64,000 bases of DNA from the NCBI GenBank assembly GCA_018814405.1, contig JAHIZO010000009.1, positions 186,001 to 250,000 of the forward strand, in the 5' to 3' direction. Below, piece after piece: positions 15,931-25,258 of this stretch; positions within the stretch are counted from its first letter, which is position 1; each line of letters opens with the position of its first letter. Below the pieces are notes generated by a model. That model was not told the origin of the DNA and searched no databases. It saw nothing but the letters and a program-made list of their open reading frames with translations. Both the position numbers and the translations under genes were made by a program. This stretch comes from Gammaproteobacteria bacterium. Lineage in GTDB: Bacteria > Pseudomonadota > Gammaproteobacteria > Burkholderiales > Gallionellaceae.

Positions 15931-17766
15931 TCAAGATTGACCTGCCCCATCCAACGAACAATAAAGTTCTTCCCGCTTCAATCTAGGATGGACGTGGAAC
16001 ATGCGGAAGGCTCCGTAGCCTTTCGCACTTTGTATCGTTCCGGCATAGCGGAAGCGCGCCCAGCGCTCACCTTCCAGTTCCATCATTGCAACGAAGGGTT
16101 CGGTGCCGAATATCTCGCCGGGCGGGGTGACAGGTTCTATACGCGCGGTCTTGGTGACGTCGGTGCTGGCGTAGGTGACGGTCTGTGCGAGATGGTCGTA
16201 TAGCTTGTAGACGGGACCGTAATGCAGGCCGATGCGCAGCATCAGCGGCTCGTCCAGATCGAGGGAAGACTGATCGAGTGTGCCCATCGCGTCGTTCAGT
16301 TCGGCGGCGACATGGGCGACCGTCGATGCCTTGCGTGCCACCAGATAGATGGCATCGCCCCAAGTATCCACGAACTGTATGTCGTCACGGTAGCGGTCGA
16401 TGACGGCCGCCAGCACCGGATGCAAATCATTGAAGAACCAAACCACCCCGCTATCGCTGAGTTTGCTGAAACCGCGCACATCGGAGAACAGGATGGCATG
16501 TGGTTCGCGGCGCAGGGTGGGATGGTGCTGACCAAACTCGCGCACCACGGCTTGCGGCAGATGCACCGGGCTGTTGATGATCTCAGCTTGGTGCCCCAAC
16601 GATCGCCACTTGCTGATATTGGAGTAGGTGCTTGATTGCTGGTCGGACACCACACGATCCCAGATCGCGACTTGCATGACTTTGGCTTGTAGCGAACCGG
16701 CACGCATGACGGCCATGCCCATGGCGATCTCGGAACAATATTTGAACAGCGAGTCTTCGCCGAGGAAGTCGGATTCGGTGGCGAAAGAGACGAGGTTGGC
16801 TTGTTCCAGACAGCGATGAAAGCGTTCAACCCACTGCTCGCCTGCCGGGCGCACTGAGATATCGCAAAAAGTATCGACCGCGAACGGTAGCCACACGTTG
16901 AGTTCGCCGCCCTGCGCCAGCACGGCCTCAGCGAACAGGATGTCGGAACCCGCGGCGAGCGAGCCATAGGCGATCACACAATGGTTGTCTTGCAACACAT
17001 GCTCTATGCGATGCTGCAATGCCGCCTCAGCCGTTTCATCCAGCGGACGATGGCTATCAAAGATGTGGCCGCAATAGTGCAGCACGGTCTCCGGCAGCAT
17101 GGGATTGACGATCTTGGGATCGATACCCATGTAGCTGCACACCAGCCGTAATTGACGGCTCATGCGTGCACGGGTAAGCAGGTTGTTCTGGTTATAGCTC
17201 GCGGCTTCGCGGATCACCTCACCGGCTTCGATCGGCTTATCCAGTAACAGATAGGCTTCGGACAAGGTCGCCAGCGGGAAGAAGCGCGGCCCGCTGTCTT
17301 GCTTCGCCAGCTCGATGGCAACCTCGGCCAGCGCTTTGGAACTGGAGGCGGAATCCGACAGCATGTACAACGTAGCCGCATTGATGGCGGAATAATGGCC
17401 ACCAAAATGGTTGTACGCCTTGTGATAGGTGACGGCAGCCGTGTGGAAACGCTCGGTACCCAGCCCTTCGAATGGTTTGGGCTTGGTGGTGTCGACTTCC
17501 AGAAAAGCCAGGTCTTTCAGCATGCGCGGTTCCAATGCTCGCACGTATTCGTTCTGACTCTGGTGCAGCTTGTAGGTATAGAAAGCATCCAGCGCGCGCT
17601 GTTTGGCATTGCAACGCGATAGCGACAGCACCGCGCAATACTGAAAGAACTCGTCGTTCGGACTCAGGCGTAATCCTGCCTGTGCCAGATCGTGCTCCTT
17701 CAAATGGTCGCCGGTCTTCTGCGCGGCCATCATGGCGGCTCTGATCTCTTCCAGCTTGGCACTCAT
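15931..17766 (-). CDS. TPR-like / SLOG-like / class III nucleotide cyclase protein
   Basis: Soluble 611-residue protein with three regions. Residues 1-210 are helical and TPR-like, resembling the TRAFs-binding (DUF4071) family. Residues about 225-400 look like a SLOG/LOG-type Rossmann domain (CVIAYGSLAAGSDILFAEA, then GELNVWLPF). Residues 420-595 are a class III adenylate/guanylate cyclase domain. The two metal Asp residues are present (FSDVRGF, D429; WGDAIY, D471). The usual substrate-selecting Lys/Glu position is Asp (D467 in VDTWGD), and the transition-state Asn is replaced by Thr (T538), with Arg kept (R542 in TKTARIE). The product is therefore uncertain, and activity may be absent. It overlaps radA by four bases. 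Confidence 0.75.
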   Translation of the reverse strand: MSAKLEEIRAAMMAAQKTGDHLKEHDLAQAGLRLSPNDEFFQYCAVLSLSRCNAKQRALDAFYTYKLHQSQNEYVRALEPRMLKDLAFLEVDTTKPKPFEGLGTERFHTAAVTYHKAYNHFGGHYSAINAATLYMLSDSASSSKALAEVAIELAKQDSGPRFFPLATLSEAYLLLDKPIEAGEVIREAASYNQNNLLTRARMSRQLRLVCSYMGIDPKIVNPMLPETVLHYCGHIFDSHRPLDETAEAALQHRIEHVLQDNHCVIAYGSLAAGSDILFAEAVLAQGGELNVWLPFAVDTFCDISVRPAGEQWVERFHRCLEQANLVSFATESDFLGEDSLFKYCSEIAMGMAVMRAGSLQAKVMQVAIWDRVVSDQQSSTYSNISKWRSLGHQAEIINSPVHLPQAVVREFGQHHPTLRREPHAILFSDVRGFSKLSDSGVVWFFNDLHPVLAAVIDRYRDDIQFVDTWGDAIYLVARKASTVAHVAAELNDAMGTLDQSSLDLDEPLMLRIGLHYGPVYKLYDHLAQTVTYASTDVTKTARIEPVTPPGEIFGTEPFVAMMELEGERWARFRYAGTIQSAKGYGAFRMFHVHPRLKREELYCSLDGAGQS

Positions 17767-19124
17767 CGCATCTTTTCCACGGCCTCTTCCACCCGTTCCA
17801 CCGCGATGACCTGCATGCCCTCGATCTTGTGCTTGGGCGCATTGGCTTTGGGGATGATGGCCTGGGTGAAGCCGAGCTTGGCGGCTTCTTTCAATCTTTC
17901 CTGGCCGCGTTGCACGGGACGCACCTCACCGGCCAGGCCGACTTCGCCGAACACCACCATCTTTTCCGGCAGCGGCTTGTTCTTGAGTGAGGAGACGATG
18001 GCGAGCAGCACGGCCAAGTCCGCGCCCGGCTCGGTGATCTTCACGCCGCCCACGGCGTTGATGAACACATCCTGATCGAAACAGGCGACACCCGCATGAC
18101 GATGCAACACGGCCAACAACATGGCGAGGCGGTTCTGTTCCAAACCCAGCGACAAGCGGCGCGGTGTGGGTGAATGCGAATCGTCGAGCAGCGCCTGTAT
18201 CTCCACCAGCAAGGGGCGCGTGCCTTCCTGCGTCACCATCACACACGAACCCGCAACCTGCGCGCCGTGTTGCGACAGGAACAGTGCCGACGGGTTGCTC
18301 ACTTCGCGCAAACCTTTTTCGGTCATGGCGAACACGCCCAGTTCGTTCACCGCGCCGAAGCGGTTCTTGAATGCACGGATGAGGCGGAAGCTGGAATGCG
18401 TATCGCCCTCGAAATACAGCACGGTGTCGACGATGTGTTCCAACACACGCGGCCCCGCCAGTGCGCCTTCCTTGGTGACATGGCCGACCAAGATGATGGT
18501 CACGCCCGCACTCTTGGCGATGCGCGTGAGTTGCGCCGCGCATTCGCGCACCTGCGCCACAGAACCGGGTGCGGAAGTGAGCTGTTCGGAATACACGGTC
18601 TGGATTGAGTCGATCACCACCACTTGTGGTTTCTCGTGGGCGACCGTGGACTGGATCTTTTCCAGTTGTATCTCGGGCAACAGGTGCACTTCGCGTGCAT
18701 CGAGCGAAAGACGCTTGGCGCGCAAAGCGATCTGCTGCGCTGATTCCTCGCCGCTGACGTAGAGCACTTTTTTGGTGGCGGACAGATGCGCCAAGGCCTG
18801 CAGCAACAAGGTGGATTTGCCGATGCCGGGATCGCCACCGATCAGCACCACCCCGCCGTCCACCAGCCCGCCGCCCAGTACGCGGTCAAACTCGGCGATG
18901 CCGGTCGGGGTGCGCGACACCTCACTCGCCTCCACTTCGGCCAATTGCTGCAACTTGCCGGATGCTGCCAAGGCGCTGTAGCGGTTCTTGCCTGCCGTTG
19001 GCGCAGCTTCCGCAACAGATTCGACCAGCGTGTTCCATTCGCCGCAATGAGGACATTGCCCCTGCCACTTGGAAACCTGACCACCACATTCAGTACAGCT
19101 ATAGATCGTTTTTGCTTTTGCCAT
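17763..19124 (-). CDS. radA: DNA repair protein RadA
   Basis: RecA-like helicase/branch-migration factor of 453 residues used in recombination intermediate processing. It has the N-terminal zinc finger C10-x2-C13...C24-x2-C27 (CTECGGQ, CPHCGEW), a Walker A motif GGDPGIGKST (about residue 97), the RadA-specific KNRFG motif (FKNRFGAVNELG) and a C-terminal Lon-protease-like domain with GGVKITEPGADLAVLLAI. Length is normal. It overlaps the downstream cyclase gene by four bases, so the two are translationally coupled. A broken microgene lies nine bases upstream. Confidence 0.96.
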   Translation of the reverse strand: MAKAKTIYSCTECGGQVSKWQGQCPHCGEWNTLVESVAEAAPTAGKNRYSALAASGKLQQLAEVEASEVSRTPTGIAEFDRVLGGGLVDGGVVLIGGDPGIGKSTLLLQALAHLSATKKVLYVSGEESAQQIALRAKRLSLDAREVHLLPEIQLEKIQSTVAHEKPQVVVIDSIQTVYSEQLTSAPGSVAQVRECAAQLTRIAKSAGVTIILVGHVTKEGALAGPRVLEHIVDTVLYFEGDTHSSFRLIRAFKNRFGAVNELGVFAMTEKGLREVSNPSALFLSQHGAQVAGSCVMVTQEGTRPLLVEIQALLDDSHSPTPRRLSLGLEQNRLAMLLAVLHRHAGVACFDQDVFINAVGGVKITEPGADLAVLLAIVSSLKNKPLPEKMVVFGEVGLAGEVRPVQRGQERLKEAAKLGFTQAIIPKANAPKHKIEGMQVIAVERVEEAVEKMR

Positions 19125-19132
19125 GATGCCGA

Positions 19133-19298
19133 TTATCCCTGACTTTGCACCCTACCGGCGCGGCGCTCATACAAACAGATGAATCGTTCCACGACCTCGG
19201 GATCGAACTGGTTGATGGGCCAGCCAGAAACGGCTCCCTAGCACAATCACCAGCAACAACGTGACCTGCCCCATCACGATCAGGCGGATACTTTTCAT
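19133..19298 (-). pseudogene. Frameshifted small membrane-protein gene upstream of radA
   Basis: An ATG at 19298 opens a short frame with one membrane segment (MKSIRLIVMGQVTLLLVIVL, then GSRFWLAHQP) that runs off into an Arg-rich tail and stops at 19167. From about 19214 another frame gives a protein-like continuation, PINQFDPEVVERFICLYERR and onward, ending at TAA 19133-19135, nine bases before the radA ATG. Inserting one extra copy of the 8-base unit CCATCAAC at the junction would restore a single reading frame (WLAHQPINQFDPE). This suggests loss of one copy of an 8-bp direct repeat. Function is unknown. Confidence 0.55.
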
Positions 19299-19371
19299 CT
19301 TCACAACCACGGATTTATAGACAGGCAGAGGATAGCCCAGATGCCACGCACTTAATAGCCGGAAGCGGCAT

Positions 19372-21393
19372 TCACACCTCTTCGCGCCGCGCCATCTTGT
19401 CGGCATACATCTCGTGATCCGCCGCCTTGAGCAGATCGTCGACGCTCATGCGGTTGCCGTAGAACATGCACACCCCGATGCTGGCCGTGGTGTGATATTC
19501 GAGTTGCTGCAACTGGTAAGGCTGGCTCAAGGCGGCAAGTATCTTCTCCTTCACCAGATCGGCCGCTTCCGCCGCTTCCATGTCCGCATCGCTCAATCCT
19601 TCCAGCACCACGACGAACTCGTCACCCCCCAGCCGCGCCACGGTATCCGCATCGCGCACGCAGTCCTGCAAACGCCGGGCAACCTCGATCAGCAGCAGAT
19701 CGCCGATGTCATGACCGTGGGTGTCGTTGAGCACCTTGAAGTTGTCCACGTCGAGGAACATCACCGCCCCGTGCTGCGCGTTACGCGCACTGGCGGCGAG
19801 TGCCTGATGCAAGCGGTCCATCAGCAGGCGGCGGTTGGGCAGTGCGGTCAGGGCGTCATAGAACGCCAGATTGTGCATCTCCTCCTCGACCTGCTTGCGC
19901 TCGGTGATGTCGCTGAACACCGCGACATAGCTGACGATCTCCTGCAGCTCGTTCTTCACAGCGGTGATGGTGAGCCATTTCGGATATATCTCGCCGCTCT
20001 TGCGCCGGTCCCACATCTCGCCACGCCAGTAGCCGTCATGCAACAGCGTCTGCCACATCCTGACGTAGAAGGCATGGTCCTGCCTGCCGGATTTCATGAT
20101 GCGGGGATTGCGGCCCAGCACCTCTTCCGGTGCGTAGCCGGTCGTTTCGGTGAAGGCGCGGTTGACGCGGATGATGTCTCCGGCGGCATCGGTGACCATG
20201 ATCGCGTCGTGCGTCTCGAACGCCACCGCCGCCACGCGCAAGGCTTCCTCCGCGCGCTTGCGCTCGGTGATGTCGGTGCGTATGGACACATACTGGAACG
20301 GTTTTCCGTCCTCGCCCAGGTTGGGCACGATGGTGGTCTCCACCCAGTACAGGCCGCCATCGCGGGCGCGGTTGCAACAGTCGCCGTGCCACACGCCGCC
20401 TCTGGCGATGGTGCGATACATCTCGCGGAAGAATCCATCCGGATGCATCCCCGAGTTGAGCAGGCGATGGTTCTCGCCGAGCAATTCTTCGCGCGCATAG
20501 CGGCTGATGTCGCAGAACTTGTCGTTCACATAGGTGATGGTGCCGCGCACATCGGTGATCGCCACGATCGAATGCTGGTCCAGCGCATATTTCTGGTATT
20601 CGAGAGTGCGCAACACCTTGCGGTGTTCTTTTTCAAGCTGTGCCAGCGCTGCCGCGTTGCGTTGCGCCATGCGCTGATCGAACAACACGGCGACGATGCC
20701 GCCACCGAACCAGAAGACCGAGACCAAAGACACCAGCACCACCATCATCGCGGGCAGGTCGTGCCCCTCTGGGATGTAACTCAGGCAAAGACTGTCAGGT
20801 GCGAAGTGCGCCCCCAGAATGGCGGTGTAATGCATGCCGGAGATCGCCAACCCCATGATCACGCTGCCCAGCAGAAAACGGACCGAGGTCGGCATGTTCA
20901 AACGCTCGCCGCGGCACATCAGTAGCAATGCGCCCCAGGAAGCCAAGACCGCGATGAGTACAGACAGGAAATAAGTGAAGGGGTCGTATGCTATCGGCGG
21001 CGACATCCTGAGTGCGGCCATGCCGGTGTAATGCATGGTGCTGATGCCCGCCCCCATCAACAGACTGCTCAAGATGATGCGTCCGTTGCTGAGCTCCGCT
21101 GCGCGCAACACGTTGAACCCGAGCAGGGCGGCGGCGATGGCGGGCAACGCGGAAAGCAGGGTCAGGTTGAGGTCATAACCGAGCGGGATGGGCAGATGAA
21201 AGGCCAGCATGCCGATGAAATGCATGGACCAGATCGCCAGCCCCAGCGTGACACCGCCGACTACCATCCACACCCACACCGACGAACCGCTGCTTTCCCG
21301 CATGCGCCTGGCATGGGTGAGTGCCGTGAACGATCCGATGATGGCGACCAGTACGGACAATATGACCAGCGAAACATCCCAGGTGATAGCCAA
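19372..21393 (-). CDS. MHYT-PAS-PAS-GGDEF diguanylate cyclase
   Basis: Membrane-bound diguanylate cyclase of 673 residues. The N-terminal MHYT sensor (1-250, seven helices) has [16 protein letters not shown] and MHYTAILG, motifs proposed to bind a metal such as copper and to sense O2, CO or NO. Two PAS domains follow (about 270-390 and 395-510), the second with the [22 protein letters not shown] signature. The GGDEF domain is last (LGGDEFVVV), with the RDAD product-inhibition site five residues before the motif, so activity with feedback inhibition is expected. No EAL domain. The start is TTG at 21391-21393, chosen because GGGAGG lies about five bases upstream. Confidence 0.9.
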   Translation of the reverse strand: MAITWDVSLVILSVLVAIIGSFTALTHARRMRESSGSSVWVWMVVGGVTLGLAIWSMHFIGMLAFHLPIPLGYDLNLTLLSALPAIAAALLGFNVLRAAELSNGRIILSSLLMGAGISTMHYTGMAALRMSPPIAYDPFTYFLSVLIAVLASWGALLLMCRGERLNMPTSVRFLLGSVIMGLAISGMHYTAILGAHFAPDSLCLSYIPEGHDLPAMMVVLVSLVSVFWFGGGIVAVLFDQRMAQRNAAALAQLEKEHRKVLRTLEYQKYALDQHSIVAITDVRGTITYVNDKFCDISRYAREELLGENHRLLNSGMHPDGFFREMYRTIARGGVWHGDCCNRARDGGLYWVETTIVPNLGEDGKPFQYVSIRTDITERKRAEEALRVAAVAFETHDAIMVTDAAGDIIRVNRAFTETTGYAPEEVLGRNPRIMKSGRQDHAFYVRMWQTLLHDGYWRGEMWDRRKSGEIYPKWLTITAVKNELQEIVSYVAVFSDITERKQVEEEMHNLAFYDALTALPNRRLLMDRLHQALAASARNAQHGAVMFLDVDNFKVLNDTHGHDIGDLLLIEVARRLQDCVRDADTVARLGGDEFVVVLEGLSDADMEAAEAADLVKEKILAALSQPYQLQQLEYHTTASIGVCMFYGNRMSVDDLLKAADHEMYADKMARREEV

Positions 21394-21559
21394 TGCCGCC
21401 TCCCTTATCTATCGCTTGCGGGGAAAATACTCTGAACCCCCGACCATTTCAATACGGCATGCCTGCGCAATCTACGCGCTTGTCGCGCCCGTGTCGCGAT
21501 CTATGACAAGTGCAGCCCCGGCACGGAGCATCGGGGATTGCCGTAGTAGAATGCCGCCC

Positions 21560-23173
21560 ATGTTACGACTCACCGAGATCCGCCTCCCGATCACCCATCC
21601 CGCCGACGATCTGCCAGCCGCCATCCTCAAGCGGCTGGGCATCACAGCGGATGATCTGGTCTCCTTTTCCCTCTTCCGGCGCGGCCATGACGCGCGCAAG
21701 AAGAACGCCATCAAATTCGTCTACACCGTGGATGTGGAAGTGAAGAACGAGGCGGCCCTGCTGAAGAAGAACATCACCCATGTGAGTCAAGCGCCGGATA
21801 TGTGCTACCAAGTAGTGGCGCAAGCGCCAGCGGACTTGAGTGAACGCCCGGTCGTTATCGGCACCGGTCCCTGCGGTATCTTCGCCGGACTGATGCTGGC
21901 GCAGATGGGCTTCAAACCCATCATCCTCGAACGCGGTAAGGAAGTGCGCGAACGCACCAAGGATACTTGGGGGCTGTGGCGCAAAGGCAAGCTCGATCCT
22001 GAATCGAACGTGCAGTTCGGCGAAGGCGGCGCGGGCACTTTCTCCGACGGCAAGCTCTACAGCGGCATCAAAGACCCGAAGTTCTACGGGCGCAAGGTGA
22101 TGAGCGAATTCGTCAAGGCGGGCGCACCGGAAGAGATTTTGTACGTGAGCAAACCGCACATCGGCACTTTCCGTCTGGTCGGCATGGTGGAGCAGATACG
22201 CCACGAGATGGAGGCACTGGGTGCAGAGATCCGCTTTCAGAGCCGCGTGGAAGACATCGAGATCGAGAACGACGAGGTGCGCGGCGTGGTGCTGGCCAAC
22301 GGCGAACGCATCGCGACCAAGCACGTGGTACTGGCTGTCGGCCATAGCGCCCGCGACACTTTCGAGATGCTGCTCAAGCGCGGCGTGTACATGGAAGCCA
22401 AGCCCTTCTCCATCGGTTTCCGCATCGAACATCCGCAATCGGTCATCGACCGTGCGCGCTTCGGTGCGAACGCGGGCAATGAACTGCTGGGGGCGGCGGA
22501 TTACAAACTGGTGCACCACGCCAGCAACGGCCGCGCGGTGTACAGTTTCTGCATGTGCCCCGGTGGCACGGTGGTGGCCGCGACTTCCGAGGAAGGCCGC
22601 GTGGTGACCAACGGCATGAGCCAGTATTCGCGCAACGAACGCAACGCCAACAGCGGGATTGTTGTAAGCGTTACGCCAGAGGACTTTAAGGGCGACGTGC
22701 TGGCGGGTGTGGAGTTCCAGCGCAAGTGGGAATCGCGCGCGTTCGAATTGGGCGGCAGGGATTACAGTGCCCCGGCGCAACGTGTGGGTGACTTCCTCGC
22801 GGGACGTCCCTCGACTGAATTGGGTGAGGTCGTACCTTCCTATACACCGGGCGTGACACCGACCGACCTTTCCACCGCCCTGCCCGACTACGCCATCGAA
22901 GCCATCCGCGAAGCACTGCCCGCCTTCGGCAAACAGATCAAAGGTTTCGACATGGACGACGCGCTACTCACCGGCGTGGAAACACGCACCTCGTCACCGA
23001 TACGCGTCAAACGCGGCGAGAACTACCAGAGCATCAACATCAAGGGTTTGTATCCGGCTGGTGAAGGCGCAGGTTATGCGGGCGGGATTCTGTCAGCCGC
23101 GGTGGACGGCATCGAAGTGGCCGAGGCCGTGGCGTTGGATATGGTCAATCCAAAATTGTCCGTTATCCCCTGA
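21560..23173 (+). CDS. FAD-dependent dehydrogenase of the COG2509 family
   Basis: Uncharacterised flavoprotein of 537 residues. An N-terminal region of about 90 residues (LRLTEIRLPITHPADDL) is typical of the COG2509 family. The FAD-binding Rossmann motif is VIGTGPCGIFAGLMLAQMG, followed by ERGKEVRERTKDTWGLW, FGEGGAGTFSDGKLYSGI and a C-terminal GEGAGYAGGILSAAVDGIEVAEA that closes the FAD site. The reaction is not known for this family. An in-frame ATG nine bases earlier (21551) is an alternative start; neither has a clear ribosome site. A dRS3-like element begins three bases after the stop. Confidence 0.88.
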   Translation: MLRLTEIRLPITHPADDLPAAILKRLGITADDLVSFSLFRRGHDARKKNAIKFVYTVDVEVKNEAALLKKNITHVSQAPDMCYQVVAQAPADLSERPVVIGTGPCGIFAGLMLAQMGFKPIILERGKEVRERTKDTWGLWRKGKLDPESNVQFGEGGAGTFSDGKLYSGIKDPKFYGRKVMSEFVKAGAPEEILYVSKPHIGTFRLVGMVEQIRHEMEALGAEIRFQSRVEDIEIENDEVRGVVLANGERIATKHVVLAVGHSARDTFEMLLKRGVYMEAKPFSIGFRIEHPQSVIDRARFGANAGNELLGAADYKLVHHASNGRAVYSFCMCPGGTVVAATSEEGRVVTNGMSQYSRNERNANSGIVVSVTPEDFKGDVLAGVEFQRKWESRAFELGGRDYSAPAQRVGDFLAGRPSTELGEVVPSYTPGVTPTDLSTALPDYAIEAIREALPAFGKQIKGFDMDDALLTGVETRTSSPIRVKRGENYQSINIKGLYPAGEGAGYAGGILSAAVDGIEVAEAVALDMVNPKLSVIP

Positions 23174-23176
23174 ATT

Positions 23177-23299
23177 CGTCATTCCCGCGCAGGCGGGATT
23201 CCAGCTGATTGATTAACCCTGCGTAGCAGGTCAATGCAAGGCATGGTCCGCTTCGCGGGCTATTTTTATGACTGGATTCCCGCCTGCGCGGGAATGACA
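23177..23299. repeat. dRS3-like four-hairpin intergenic element, copy 2
   Basis: This 123-bp unit between the COG2509 gene and hslO has the same plan as copy 1 at 11307-11431: outer hairpins at both ends (23177-23204 and 23272-23299) and inner hairpins CCTGC-GTA-GCAGG (23218-23230) and CCGC-TTC-GCGG (23248-23258). The inner stems differ from copy 1 by paired changes while the GTA and TTC loops are kept. It may act as a terminator between the convergent genes. The ORF reading FPRRRESS and SRLRGNDE is a repeat translation. Confidence 0.9.
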
Positions 23300-23325
23300 T
23301 GAAAAATATATTTTTCGGGTAATAG

Positions 23326-24207
23326 CTAGTGCAAGGTCTTGCTGGCACTCACCGCCGGCACTTCGGCGAACACCGCATCGGCATCCACCTTGTCGAACAC
23401 ATAGCGCTCGTTACAGAACTCGCAGTGCACTTCGATCTCTTCGCGCTCGTCCAATATCTCATCCACCTCTTGCCGTCCGATCATACGCAACATGTTGGCG
23501 ACGTTGTCACGCGAACAGGTGCAGCGGAACACCACCGGCTGGGCGTCGAACATGCGGATATCTTCTTCATGGTAAAGGCGATGCACCAGCTCACCCGCTG
23601 AAAGATTGAGTATCTCTTCCGGCTTGAGGGTATCCGCCAACTTGGTCGCACGATCCCATACATCCTCGTCGTCCGACTCGCCCTGCTCCGGCAACTTTTG
23701 CAGCAGCATGCCACCGGCACTATTCCCATCCGCCGCCAGCCACAAGCGCGTCTGCAATTGCTCGGAACGCGTCATATAGCCTTCCAAAATCTCGGCGATG
23801 CTGTCGCCTTCCAGCGGCACGATGCCTTGATAGGCTTGCCCACCGTCTTTGGGATCGAGTGTGATGACGAAACGTCCGTCACCCACCAGTTCCGGCAAGG
23901 TGGCATGTGTGATCTCGCCTTCCCATTTGGCGGTGGCGCGCAACTCCATATCTCCTGTGCATTCCACCACCAGCAATTTCACCACGCCCTTGCCATGCAC
24001 CTGCAAGATCATCGAACCGTCCAGCTTGAGCGTGGCGGCCAGCAGCACGGCGGCGGCGCACAGCTCTCCCATCATGTCGCGCAGGATGGGCGGATAGTCG
24101 TGGCGGTCGATCACATGCTGCCAGACATTGTCGAGACGCACGATCTCACCGCGCAGGGGCAGGTTTTCGAACAGGAAACGGGATAGGGAATCAGATGACT
24201 TTTTCAT
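23326..24207 (-). CDS. hslO: Redox-regulated chaperone Hsp33
   Basis: Cytosolic holdase of 293 residues that is activated by oxidative unfolding. The C-terminal zinc switch is intact: CTC in FRCTCSRDN and CEFC in VHCEFCNERYVF, the CxC and CxxC pairs that bind zinc when reduced. The N-terminal domain has LRGEIVRLDNVWQHVI and the GSMILQVHGKGVVKLLVVEC strand pattern. Length is normal. It is convergent with the COG2509 gene and 28 bases downstream of the M48 protease gene. Confidence 0.96.
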   Translation of the reverse strand: MKKSSDSLSRFLFENLPLRGEIVRLDNVWQHVIDRHDYPPILRDMMGELCAAAVLLAATLKLDGSMILQVHGKGVVKLLVVECTGDMELRATAKWEGEITHATLPELVGDGRFVITLDPKDGGQAYQGIVPLEGDSIAEILEGYMTRSEQLQTRLWLAADGNSAGGMLLQKLPEQGESDDEDVWDRATKLADTLKPEEILNLSAGELVHRLYHEEDIRMFDAQPVVFRCTCSRDNVANMLRMIGRQEVDEILDEREEIEVHCEFCNERYVFDKVDADAVFAEVPAVSASKTLH

Positions 24208-24235
24208 GGCGCGCGATGATACCGCAGCGAGCGGA

Positions 24236-25258
24236 TCAGTGCGCGGGGCAGAGCAGTGCGGAGCGATCCTGCGTGGCCGGGTGGCTGGCCAGATAGTCCA
24301 TCACCGAGTCGCCGTTCTCTTTGCGCGCGTCAGCCTGACGTTTGGCGTGTGCGGCTTCCAGTTTCTGCAGGATATCGGGCAGCAGGCAGGGGGACTTCGC
24401 ATTCAATTGCAAGGTGCGCGCCGCGTATTCATCGGCCTCGCCTTCCATGTCGCGCGAGTAACTGGCTTGCACCAGCATGGCGGGAACCGTCGCCAACAAT
24501 GAACTGACGTCGCCCATATACCAGGTCATCACCAAGCCCACCGCCGAACTCTGCAACACCATGCGCAAGGCATGGCGCTGTTCGACATGGCCGCGTTCGT
24601 GGGCCAATACGGCGATGATCTCGTCGTCGTTATCGGTTAGCGCGACCAGTTCGTCCAGCATGACGATGTTGCCGTCCGGCAAGGCGAAGGCGTTGGGGCC
24701 GATCTGCGGCGCGCTGCGGAATTCGATGCGGTAATCGAGTTGTGCATCGGGCAAGGGCGACAGCTTGGCATAGGCGTCGCGCAACGCCTGCTGACGATCG
24801 GGAGGCAACTTGCTCGGTTCGAGCATCAGCTTGTCCAGCGTCTGCAAGGTCGAAGCGCCCATCTTCTGCAACAGGTTGGGCGGGATACTGCGCGCGACGA
24901 CTTCCGCACCCCAGGGCAGCAGGTAGCGATAGGCCACGGCGAACACGACGATGATGAGCACTGCCGACAGCAAGGCCCAACGCATGCTGTGCTGCATGCC
25001 GTCCAGCCAGCTGCTGCGGTAGCCGCCTTGCTTGAGCAGCATATCCAGCGCGGCATGGTCGGTCACTTCACAGTGACCGCCATCCGGCAGCACGATGCGG
25101 CGCGGCGTGTCACCCAAACGCTCGGAGATTTTGATCGCTTGCAATGGCCATTCGTGCGCCAGCACTTCGCCGCGCATCTGCAGCCATTCACCGTCCAGCG
25201 TCAGCGTCACCCCATGCGCGGTGGTGGTCCGGCCGTCGAAATATTGCGCAGCGACCAT
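24236..25258 (-). CDS. Membrane-anchored M48-family zinc metalloprotease
   Basis: Putative membrane-associated protease of 340 residues. A cytosolic N-terminal portion of about 95 residues (starting MVAAQYFDGRTTTAHG) precedes one membrane helix (ALLSAVLIIVVFAVAYRYLL), then the peptidase M48 domain with the zinc site HERGH (in LAHERGHVEQRHAL) and the third ligand Glu in MEGEADEYAARTL. The substrate is unknown; relatives take part in membrane-protein or outer-membrane quality control. Its ATG overlaps the stop of the upstream DUF898 gene by one base (TGATG), a pairing also seen in other proteobacteria, so the two probably work together. Confidence 0.88.
   Translation of the reverse strand: MVAAQYFDGRTTTAHGVTLTLDGEWLQMRGEVLAHEWPLQAIKISERLGDTPRRIVLPDGGHCEVTDHAALDMLLKQGGYRSSWLDGMQHSMRWALLSAVLIIVVFAVAYRYLLPWGAEVVARSIPPNLLQKMGASTLQTLDKLMLEPSKLPPDRQQALRDAYAKLSPLPDAQLDYRIEFRSAPQIGPNAFALPDGNIVMLDELVALTDNDDEIIAVLAHERGHVEQRHALRMVLQSSAVGLVMTWYMGDVSSLLATVPAMLVQASYSRDMEGEADEYAARTLQLNAKSPCLLPDILQKLEAAHAKRQADARKENGDSVMDYLASHPATQDRSALLCPAH

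Noticed and set aside
19167-19406. A 79-codon minus-strand ORF as an intact gene
   Set aside because: Its first part overlaps the end of the MHYT-GGDEF gene and its last part is out of the protein-like frame; the frameshifted microgene explains the region better.
23163-23348. ORF reading FPRRRESS and SRLRGNDE
   Set aside because: Translation of the second repeat copy in reverse; no independent support.
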